64,000 bases of DNA, taken from Saccharopolyspora soli. GTDB taxonomy: Bacteria; Actinomycetota; Actinomycetes; Mycobacteriales; Pseudonocardiaceae. The stretch spans positions 1-64,000 of the forward strand of contig NZ_JALBWV010000001.1 of NCBI RefSeq assembly GCF_022678645.1, read 5' to 3'. The translations under genes and the position numbers were made by a program. This document shows, in pieces, positions 8,629-15,911 of the stretch; the first letter of the stretch is position 1; the number at the start of each line of letters is the position of its first letter. A model generated the notes under the pieces. It saw only the letters and a program-made list of their open reading frames with translations. It had not been told where the DNA came from and ran no database searches.

Positions 8629-8994
8629 TCACTGGGCGGGCAGTTGGGCCGTTCTCCGGTGCAGCACCGGTGTTGCCGGTGTTGCCGCGCCCTCGTCGAG
8701 GAATCCGCTGAACAGCTCGGAATTGGCCTCGTCCGTGTCCTGGTACTCCTTGGCGGTGGTTCGAACGTTGTCCGCCGTCGTGCTGAGGCCCTCCTCGGCG
8801 GCTTTCAGCGCGTCCATGCCGTCCTGCTCCATCGGGTTGATGATCGGTGGCAGGAAGGAGCACAGCAGCCCGTAGGCGTCGTCGGACATGCTGACGGTCT
8901 GCGCCGCCGAAATCGCGGTGTTCACCCGGTCCACCAGGCCGTCCAGATGGCTGGCGTGCGCGGTCAGGTCTTCCGCCGCGACTTCGTAGGACAT
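8629..8994 (-). CDS. EspC-like type VII secretion target (DUF2580/PF10824 type)
   Basis: This 121-residue, mostly helical protein starts with a helix over residues 1-30, has the AYGLLCSFLPPI loop near residues 40-51, and has a second helix ending in Tyr84-x-x-x-Asp88 (YQDTD). That is the YxxxD/E general secretion signal of type VII substrates. Size and pattern fit the ESX-1 secretion-associated EspC family. The ATG is preceded by AAGGGA at good spacing. It probably forms a secreted complex or co-secreted partner for the other substrates in this operon. The start is unambiguous. Confidence 0.82.
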   Translation of the reverse strand: MSYEVAAEDLTAHASHLDGLVDRVNTAISAAQTVSMSDDAYGLLCSFLPPIINPMEQDGMDALKAAEEGLSTTADNVRTTAKEYQDTDEANSELFSGFLDEGAATPATPVLHRRTAQLPAQ

Positions 8995-9034
8995 GGTCCG
9001 ATCCCTTCTCGTGAACGAGCTTTTCCGCCTCGGC

Positions 9035-9814
9035 TCAGCGGTGGGCGTAATCTTCCACTGTGGACAGGACTGCGGCGACGCGGTCCGCGATGCGCTGTTG
9101 ACCGGCGGGCGCGACGCTCAACCAGGAATCCTCGCTGACCATCAGGTACCGGCCTTGCGGGGTGTCGAACCAGGTGACCAGGGTCGACGCCCGGTGCGAA
9201 CCCCGGGAAACCCCGAACTGCCCGCCAGCCACCCGAGTACCCGCGAACTCCAGCAGCGCGGCTGCGTCCTTGGCGGGCAAACCCGCGCGGATCAGCGCTG
9301 TTTCGTCGTCGATGTCGCCGCCGAACGGGTCGTCGTTGAAGTCGTCGTCTTGGTCCAGCACGCGCGCCAACGGCTGTTGCGGGATGGACATGGCGCGCGC
9401 GGGGCCGGGCTCGTTCTCCGGTAGGACGTCGATGATGGAGCTAGCCAGCGCGGTCGGGCGGATCCCGGTCAACAGCAGCTGGTCTCCCACCATCTCGGCG
9501 AGCACGGCTGCGCGCCGACTGGAGGCTGCCAGCGCACGCAGCGGGCGTTCGAGGTAACCGACCGCGTCGACGGAGATCTCGGGCTCGACCAGCAGGCGGA
9601 GCAAGTCCGCCAAGTCGGCGTCCAGCCGGTTGCCGACCGCGAGGCCGCGGTTGGCCAGGTTCCGGTACATCTCTTCGGTGAGCCGGGCACGTTCCTCGAC
9701 CGTCGCGCCGACGCTCGGCACGTCCAACGGGAAAGGCACCTGGCCGCCGCCGAGCCCGCTGTAGAGGAGGTCGAACTCGGTGGCGGACAGGGTGAAGTCG
9801 GGCTTGCGCGTCAT
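9035..9814 (-). CDS. EspG-family type VII secretion chaperone
   Basis: This 259-residue alpha/beta protein resembles EspG/ESX-associated chaperones: an N-terminal LSATEFDLLYSGLGG segment, central helices, and a C-terminal strand region containing GSHRASTLVTWFDTPQGRYL. EspG proteins bind the tips of PE-PPE heterodimers in the cytosol and hand them to the ESX ATPase. The ATG overlaps the stop of the PPE-like gene by four bases (ATGA at 9811-9814), indicating translational coupling of chaperone and client. The EspC-like gene begins 40 bp downstream. Family assignment rests on pattern, length and position. Confidence 0.82.
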   Translation of the reverse strand: MTRKPDFTLSATEFDLLYSGLGGGQVPFPLDVPSVGATVEERARLTEEMYRNLANRGLAVGNRLDADLADLLRLLVEPEISVDAVGYLERPLRALAASSRRAAVLAEMVGDQLLLTGIRPTALASSIIDVLPENEPGPARAMSIPQQPLARVLDQDDDFNDDPFGGDIDDETALIRAGLPAKDAAALLEFAGTRVAGGQFGVSRGSHRASTLVTWFDTPQGRYLMVSEDSWLSVAPAGQQRIADRVAAVLSTVEDYAHR

Positions 9815-11409
9815 CGCTCCTGCCCGGTGTTGTCCTGCTGCTTCTTCGGCTTGCCCGCGCCGATGACCGGCGGCGGCGCGTCGGCGACGCCGGGTACGTC
9901 GAAGAGCTGCTCGCTCTCGACGTACTTGGCGGAGCGGGACTGGTCCTCCTCGCCCTCGCGGCCGCGATTGGCCATCGGCCCCATCGGACCGCCCATCATG
10001 GACTGCCCGGCCGCACCGGCGCCACGCCCCATGACGGCGCCCTCGCCGGGGACGCGCCCTGGCACGGCACCAGCCGACGAACGCCCACCGGCGCTGAGCT
10101 CGCTACCAGTTCCACCAGCGCCGCCGAAACCGCCACCGGCACCACCACCGCCCGGCATCAGCGGGACCGTACCGCTCCAACCGGAGCGCCCCTTGCCGCC
10201 CGGACCGGGCGGCGTGACGGGATTGGCGCCGAAAACACCGCTTCCGTCGGTCGTGAGCGGGCGTCCATTCCGGACGATGTCATCGCTGCCCCCGACGGTC
10301 GACGGCGGAGGGCTGAAGCTCTGCGATGTAGTGCTGCTCGGACCGCTGCGGTAGTCGTACGATCCACCGCTGCCGGGCTTGAACGCCGTCGGGCCGGTAT
10401 TGCTGCTGCCACCTTGGAACGGGGGCAGGCTCGTGCCGCCCTGGAACGGCGTCGCGTTCGTGTTGCTACCGCCGTGGAACGGTGTCGGGTTCGTGCCGCC
10501 CTGGAACGGCTGTAGGGGAGGGGCTCCAACGCCCTGTGCTCCGCTGGCGGCGGGAGCCTGTCCACCGGAGAAAGGCGCCGCCGAACCGCCAGTGCCTTCG
10601 AATGCGGGCAGGGGCGGTGCTCCAGCGCCAGCCGGTCCGCCTGCCGCGGCCGCACCGGTAACGCCCGGCTGACCTGTGCCGCCTGCCGTTCCCGGCGCAC
10701 CGGGGACGCTGGCTCCGGCTCCCGCGGGCACGGAGGCGTCCTCGGCCCGGACCGCGCGCCGCAACCCGGCGGCCTGCATGGTCGCTTCCTCGCCCCGGAT
10801 CGGGTCGGGCGGTGGAACGAACGGAGGCGTGCTGCCATCCACCGCCTGGGAATCGGTTTCCATCTGCGCCATCACGGCGACGGCCTGCGCGTGGGCGGAG
10901 TTGGCCTGGTCGTTCTTGGCCTTCGCGTCCACGGCCAAGCTGCCGAAAGCGGCCAAGTCCCCGGCGACATAAGCGTGCGCCAGCCTGGAGTTCAGATCGG
11001 TGGTGTCCACCGGTTCGGGCATGCTCGTCTTCGCGACCTCCATGACCCGGCCCTGCTCGGCGAGCTTGCCGCCGAAAGTGCCCGCCGCCTCACCCGCGGT
11101 CCAGCTCCAGTCGGAGAGCTGGCGAATAGCGGCGCGGGCGGAGTCGGCGGCTTCGCCCTGCCAGCCGCTCTCGGTGGCCTGCAAGCGCTGGGCCATCTGC
11201 TGGGAGGAGTCGCAGATCTCCCGGCTCATCTGCACCCACTCCTGGGCCAGTTCGCCGACTCGACCGGGATCGTTGTCGAGGTGCACCGATTCGTAGAGCT
11301 CCCGGTGGCTGCGGGAAGCCCAGTTCTGCGACTCCTGCAACGCGCGGTCGTCGTTGACCGAGGCGGGCTGAGTCGCGACGACAGGTCGTGCTGGCGAGGC
11401 GTCCGCCAT
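9811..11409 (-). CDS. PPE-like type VII secretion substrate with Gly/Pro-rich tail
   Basis: The 532-residue product has an all-helical N-terminal domain of about 190 residues with a WxG turn (Trp83-Gly85, SGWQGEAADSARAA) like PPE/WXG100 proteins. A long low-complexity region rich in Gly, Pro, Ala and Ser follows, including four PF(Q/H)GG repeats, and then a charged C-terminus (SRSAKYVESEQLFDVPGV). A PPE-like substrate would pair with a PE-like helical hairpin, and a candidate PE-like gene lies directly upstream. The EspG gene overlaps its stop codon. The extended tail is longer than the helical domain and may anchor or multimerise at the cell surface; that is inference. Confidence 0.8.
   Translation of the reverse strand: MADASPARPVVATQPASVNDDRALQESQNWASRSHRELYESVHLDNDPGRVGELAQEWVQMSREICDSSQQMAQRLQATESGWQGEAADSARAAIRQLSDWSWTAGEAAGTFGGKLAEQGRVMEVAKTSMPEPVDTTDLNSRLAHAYVAGDLAAFGSLAVDAKAKNDQANSAHAQAVAVMAQMETDSQAVDGSTPPFVPPPDPIRGEEATMQAAGLRRAVRAEDASVPAGAGASVPGAPGTAGGTGQPGVTGAAAAGGPAGAGAPPLPAFEGTGGSAAPFSGGQAPAASGAQGVGAPPLQPFQGGTNPTPFHGGSNTNATPFQGGTSLPPFQGGSSNTGPTAFKPGSGGSYDYRSGPSSTTSQSFSPPPSTVGGSDDIVRNGRPLTTDGSGVFGANPVTPPGPGGKGRSGWSGTVPLMPGGGGAGGGFGGAGGTGSELSAGGRSSAGAVPGRVPGEGAVMGRGAGAAGQSMMGGPMGPMANRGREGEEDQSRSAKYVESEQLFDVPGVADAPPPVIGAGKPKKQQDNTGQER
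10410..10512 (-). repeat. Short tandem PF(Q/H)GG-coding repeats in the PPE-like gene
   Basis: Four near-identical 9-mers, ccntggaac on the plus strand, start at 10412, 10439, 10472 and 10499 (spacings 27, 33 and 27 bases). They encode PFQGG or PFHGG with Asn/Thr/Ser/Pro-rich spacers. Slippage here could change tail length between strains. Confidence 0.65.
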
Positions 11410-11548
11410 GCTTTCGTTCCTTCCGTTGACCGCGAGATCCGCGGACCCGAAACCGCCGGGCGCGCACCGCAGTCGGTCCGCGCTGACCGGTTCAGCGCGG
11501 AATGTCGATTATGTCCATTTTGGATTTCGTCGGTGCGAGCTCATCGGC

Positions 11549-12028
11549 TCACGGTCCGAGCGGCAGATCTGGGGCGACCTTCCGGAACGAATCGGCGGCC
11601 TGCTCGTCCAGTTCCCGGTAGCGGCGCATGGCATCACCGATGGCATCGTGCGCTTCTTCCAGGATCTGGCGGTACCGCGTGAGCACGTCGCTGAACGAGC
11701 CGTCCTGATTGGCCGTGCGGCTGACGAACTTCACCGCCATCGCGTCCGCGACCGGGTTCTGGCCCAGCGGCGCGCGGCGGGCCAGGTTGTTCGCCCGCGC
11801 CAACCACGCGTCGACCTGGTCCCGCTGCTCGGTCAGCATCGCCAGGATCGCTTCTCCGGCGGCCGGGTCGAGTTTCAGCTTGCCGGACTCCACGTTCTGG
11901 CGAAGGGTGCCGACTTCTTCGGCGGATCGGGCCAGCGCCGCGCGCGTCGTGGTCGCTTGGCTGGCCATCGGAGCCGCCACCAGTCGACGGGTCGGTGCCG
12001 TGGCCTGCTCGGCCGGTATTTCGCTCAC
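11549..12028 (-). CDS. PE-like helical protein with YxxxD secretion motif
   Basis: I do not recognise a named family, but the 159-residue product is predicted to be nearly all helix. It ends its last long helix with Tyr137-Arg-Glu-Leu-Asp141, a YxxxD motif as found in PE and WXG100 substrates of type VII secretion. Its place directly upstream of a PPE-like gene matches PE-PPE gene order. The GTG at 12028 is chosen because GGGGGA lies about six bases upstream; an in-frame ATG at 12103 would run into the divergent SARP promoter. A 139-bp gap separates it from the PPE-like gene. It is probably the first gene of the secretion operon. PE identity is inference: it lacks a Pro-Glu N-terminus and is longer than a 100-residue PE domain. 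Confidence 0.72.
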   Translation of the reverse strand: MSEIPAEQATAPTRRLVAAPMASQATTTRAALARSAEEVGTLRQNVESGKLKLDPAAGEAILAMLTEQRDQVDAWLARANNLARRAPLGQNPVADAMAVKFVSRTANQDGSFSDVLTRYRQILEEAHDAIGDAMRRYRELDEQAADSFRKVAPDLPLGP

Positions 12029-12198
12029 GGATTTCCCCCGGAGATGCGTGTCACGCCCGCCACGATCGCTCGAACCGCCAACGTCCGGCCAACGTTCCAC
12101 CAATGTGGGAGGGCATCGAACATGGGTGTGATGACAGCCGGACGAACGTGCTCATTAGGATCATCGCAATCGACTGGCCTGTTGCGGGGGAGCAACTG

Positions 12199-14952
12199 AT
12201 GCGGATTCGGTTGATGGGGCCGGTGGAGCTGATCAGCGCCGACGGTCGAATCGTCGACCTGGGCGCGGTGAAGCGGCGGATCGTGCTCGCCACGCTCGCC
12301 CTGAACCTGAACCAGGTGGTCTCCGGAGACCGCCTGATGGATGTCGCTTGGGGCGGAAAGCCGCCCCCCAGCGCGAAATCCGCGTTGCAGGGACATATCG
12401 CCCAGCTGCGCAAGGGGCTCGGTCGGGGCGTGGAGCTGGCCACCCGCGCGCCCGGCTACCAGTTGCTCGCCGACCGCGGGCTGGTGGACATGACCAGGTT
12501 CGACGACCTGATCGCCGACGCGCGAGGCGCACCGGACGTCGAAGCGGTCGAACTGCTGCGCACGGCGCTGGAATTGCGCCGGGGCCCGGTGCTCGCCGAC
12601 TTACCGGCGGACGGTCTGCGGGCCCAGGTCGCGGCCCGGATGGAGGAGTCCGAGATCGCCGCCGTGCAGCAGCTCGGCGAACGGCTGCACCGGCTCGGCA
12701 GGATCACCGAGGCGATCAGCCTGCTGCGGGATGTGGTCGATCGCCACCCGCTGCGCGAACCGCTGGTGGAACTGCTGGTGTTCGCGCTGCACCGAGGTCG
12801 ACGGCAAGCCGAGGCGCTGAGCCTCTACCACCGCACCAGGGAACTGCTGGCCGAGGAGCTCGGGGTCGATCCGAGCGCGGGTCTGCAACAGGCGTACCAG
12901 CTGGTGCTGGCGGGCACCGAAGACCAGGAGGTGCCCGTGCCGCAGTCGGCCCCGGCGCAACTTCCCAGGGAGCACCGGGGTTTCGTGGGGCGCGACGCCG
13001 AACTCGCCCTGCTCAGCACGAAGCAGCACGGTGCCGACGCGATCCGCGTGCTGGTGGGACCGGCCGGGGTCGGCAAGACCGCGCTCGCGCTTCGCTGGGC
13101 GCACCAAGTGGCCCCGGAGTTCCCCGACGGGAACCTGTTCGTCAACCTGCGGGGCTTCGACGAGACGGAGCCGGTCGAGCCGGGCACCGCGCTGACCGGT
13201 TTCCTCCGCGCGCTGGGCGTGCCCGACGTGCGGGTCCCGGTCGATGTGGACGAGCGGGCCGCCCTGTACCGCTCGATGTTGGCCAACCGGCGAATGCTGG
13301 TCGTGCTCGACAACGCGCGCAACGCCGCGCAGGTACGCCCGCTGCTGCCGGGCATGTCGAGCAGCGCCGTGCTGGTGGCCAGCCGCGACCGGCTGGACGA
13401 ACTGGTCGTCACCGAGGGCGCCGTCCGCGTGCTGGTGGGCCGCTTGTCCCGAGCGGATGCGGTGACCACGCTTCGGCAGGTGGCCGGGGACAGCCGGGTC
13501 GAAGCCGAGCCAGCCGCCGCCGCTGAACTGGTCGAGCTGTGCGACCGGCTGCCGCTCGCGCTGCGCATCGCCGCCGGACGGCTGGCCACGCATCCACAGT
13601 GGACGATCAGGGCGGTGCTCGGCGAACTTTCCGACGAGCGGCGTCGACTCGACGTCTTCTCGCCGGTCAGCGCCGGAGGGGGCATCAGAGCCGCGCTCGG
13701 CATGAGCTACCGGCACCTGCCCGCCGAGGCGGCGAGGTTGTTCCGGCTGCTCGGCCACCATCCGGGCAACGATCTCGACAGCCACGCCGCCGCCGCGCTC
13801 GCGGGCACGACGGTGCGCGCGGTCCGCCAGCACCTCGAATGGCTGACCTCCATGCATCTGCTGCACGAGACCGGACCGGGCCGCTATGGGCGGCACGACT
13901 TGATCCGCCTCTACACCGCCGCGTTGGCCGTCGACGAGCCCGCCGAAGAACGCGAGAACACCTGTGCTCGACTGCTCGATTACTACCTCAGCGCCGGGGA
14001 AGCCAGCCGGTGGCAGGTGGCCGATATCGGTTGGCGACCGGAGACCCCGGAGCACGTTCCGGCCGAACTTCCCGAGCTGGGCGAGACGAAGAACGCGGTG
14101 GACTGGTTCACCACGGAGGAAGGCAACCTGCACCGGACCCTCGAACTCGCCGTAGCGCAGAACCAGTTCGAGCGCACGTGGCGGTTGGCCCGATGCCTGG
14201 AATCCTTCTACTACTTCAGCGGCGACATCGCCAACCAGTTCAACGTCTCCCGGATCGGGCTGGCGGCAGCCCGGGAGTTGGGCAACAGCGAAGCGCAGGC
14301 GTCCTTCCACGCCAGCATAGCCAGTGTTCTGACCAGGCTCGGGCTGGCGGAGAAAGCCATCCGGCACTGCGAGAACGCGCTGCGCGCGGCGCGGCGCGGG
14401 ACGTCCAACGAGTGCATCACGCTGATCATCCTCGGCCAGGCTCGATTCGCGGTCGGGCGATTACCCGAGGCACGTGCCGCGCTGGCGGCGGCGTCCGAAC
14501 TGGGGGATGCGCTCGGCAACACCCGGTTGCACGTGTACGCGCTGAATGTCATGGCCCATGTGCTGCGTGCCATGGGAAAACCGGCGGACGCGCTCGACGC
14601 GACGGTGCGGGCCCTGGAACTCGCCGAACAGCGGCCAGATTCCCTGGGCTACACCGCGACGCTGCTGGCAGCGGGGAAGATGATGCACTGGGTCGGCCTG
14701 CCGAACGAGGCGCTGGCGCTGCTCGACCGGGGATTGCACATCGCAGAGGAGATGAGCGATCTGTACCACCAGGCTGGACTGCGCACAGCGGTCGGCTTCG
14801 TGCTGCTGAGCCAGCGCGACGAGACCGCCGCGGCACCGCACTTCGCGCGTGCGGCGCAGCTGTACACCGCGCTCGGCCATCCGTACCCCGCTGATCTCCG
14901 CGACGAAATCGACGCCCAGACACCGACAACGGCCGATACGGCCGCGCGCTGA
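12199..14952 (+). CDS. AfsR/SARP-type regulator with NB-ARC and TPR domains
   Basis: This is a 917-residue multidomain regulator. Residues 1-95 are an OmpR-like winged helix (MRIRLMGPVEL start, AVKRRIVLATLALN), and 100-245 a bacterial transcriptional activation domain (LYHRTRELLAEELGVDPSAGL). An NB-ARC ATPase follows, with Walker A GPAGVGKT at residues 287-294 and MLVVLDNAR as Walker B, and then TPR helices to the C-terminus. Such proteins activate secondary-metabolite or developmental genes in response to a signal sensed by the ATPase/TPR half. The ATG at 12199 is preceded by GGGGGAG, and the winged helix begins exactly there. It diverges from the secretion cassette with a 170-bp gap, so control of that cassette is a reasonable guess. 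An SDR pseudogene abuts its 3' end. Confidence 0.92.
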   Translation: MRIRLMGPVELISADGRIVDLGAVKRRIVLATLALNLNQVVSGDRLMDVAWGGKPPPSAKSALQGHIAQLRKGLGRGVELATRAPGYQLLADRGLVDMTRFDDLIADARGAPDVEAVELLRTALELRRGPVLADLPADGLRAQVAARMEESEIAAVQQLGERLHRLGRITEAISLLRDVVDRHPLREPLVELLVFALHRGRRQAEALSLYHRTRELLAEELGVDPSAGLQQAYQLVLAGTEDQEVPVPQSAPAQLPREHRGFVGRDAELALLSTKQHGADAIRVLVGPAGVGKTALALRWAHQVAPEFPDGNLFVNLRGFDETEPVEPGTALTGFLRALGVPDVRVPVDVDERAALYRSMLANRRMLVVLDNARNAAQVRPLLPGMSSSAVLVASRDRLDELVVTEGAVRVLVGRLSRADAVTTLRQVAGDSRVEAEPAAAAELVELCDRLPLALRIAAGRLATHPQWTIRAVLGELSDERRRLDVFSPVSAGGGIRAALGMSYRHLPAEAARLFRLLGHHPGNDLDSHAAAALAGTTVRAVRQHLEWLTSMHLLHETGPGRYGRHDLIRLYTAALAVDEPAEERENTCARLLDYYLSAGEASRWQVADIGWRPETPEHVPAELPELGETKNAVDWFTTEEGNLHRTLELAVAQNQFERTWRLARCLESFYYFSGDIANQFNVSRIGLAAARELGNSEAQASFHASIASVLTRLGLAEKAIRHCENALRAARRGTSNECITLIILGQARFAVGRLPEARAALAAASELGDALGNTRLHVYALNVMAHVLRAMGKPADALDATVRALELAEQRPDSLGYTATLLAAGKMMHWVGLPNEALALLDRGLHIAEEMSDLYHQAGLRTAVGFVLLSQRDETAAAPHFARAAQLYTALGHPYPADLRDEIDAQTPTTADTAAR

Positions 14953-15376
14953 TTCCGCTTCATGCGCTGTACCCGCAGTCGACGTCGAGCACAGCGCGAA
15001 ATGCGCCAGGTTGAAGGAAGCGACGGCGTCGGCTTCGAGTTGGGCGCGGTACCGGGTCGGGGTGACCCCTGCTCAGGTGCACCATCGGAACATGCGGCCC
15101 CGCCGCGTAAACCACGGTGTGGATACCGCCGAACCTCTCGTGCACCTGGTCGATCACGGCCGACGTCGCTGCCTCGTCGCTGAGATCGAGCCGCAACCTG
15201 CGGCAGCGCAATGCCTTTCGACCTCGCCGGTCAGTTCGGCGGCCTTGCGCTCGTTCGAGCGGCACGTGACGGCGACCTCGCTGCCGCGTTCGGCCAGCAG
15301 CCGGACGATCGCGGCGCCGATCTCACCGGTCCCCGGCGACGAGCGCTGCACCGGAACGTTGCGCGAAGTCCGACAT
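14953..15376 (-). pseudogene. Short-chain dehydrogenase/reductase pseudogene, frameshifted and truncated
   Basis: Reading the minus strand from ATG 15376 gives MSDFAQRSGAALVAG. A shift then brings in GTGEIGAAIVRLLAERGSEV and CRSNERKAAELTGEVER. A second shift gives LDLSDEAATSAVIDQVHERF, GGIHTVVYAAG and PHVPMVHLSR, and a third gives VTPTRYRAQLEADAVASFNL and AHFALCST. Together these form the N-terminal half of an SDR: the glycine cofactor motif, the Asp-Leu-Ser after beta-4, and a YAAG in place of the usual NNAG. The catalytic Tyr-x-x-x-Lys region is missing, because homology ends at the SARP stop codon. Three shifts plus truncation indicate real decay rather than a single read error. Confidence 0.75.
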
Positions 15377-15911
15377 CCTTGGCACCGTGAGGAGTTCCAA
15401 TCCTGCCGGGACATTGTGCCCGTCCGCGTCCGCGGCGCCAAGCATGCGCTTGGTCGCGGGCCGCCGCGCGGACCGGACTGCGGGTGGCGGGCCGGGGTTT
15501 GAGCTGGACACGCCGTCTATGGCTGTCCCGAGATCGCGGCGCTGCCACCGCGGCGTTCAGAGGGCCAGCCGACCGGACCCGGATGAATTGGTGCTGCACC
15601 AGGTCTCCTGAGCGGTCGCGGCGAGCTGCAACCGCCGGTTATCGATCTGACACCCGCATGGGGTAAGGCCATGATCATCCGGTGCTACGCTCAGGCCACT
15701 GCTTGGAACTTCGATCACGTTGTGACACGTAAGAGGCCATGAGACGCAGAATCACTGCACTCGAAGGAGTCCAGTCGCGACGGTGCGTCGTGGTCGCGGG
15801 GCAGGGCATGACGAGATCCCTGGAACTCGGCGAGCGGACATCGCGCGTTTCGGATGCAGCGGTTGGATCTGCCGTGGCCAGCTCGGTACGCGTGCTGGGA
15901 AATGGAGCATT
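15377..15911. other. Intergenic region before the conservon
   Basis: No convincing gene is visible in these 535 bases. Reading frames here have irregular codon use and no recognisable motif. The last 200 bases are less GC-rich and probably carry the conservon promoter; I cannot place -35/-10 boxes with confidence. Confidence 0.5.

Noticed and set aside
12601-14367. 588-codon minus-strand frame inside the SARP gene
   Set aside because: The plus strand encodes a textbook SARP/NB-ARC protein; the antisense product has no recognisable domain.
14960-15441. Two separate small minus-strand genes
   Set aside because: Their products are successive pieces of one SDR in different frames, so a single pseudogene explains both.
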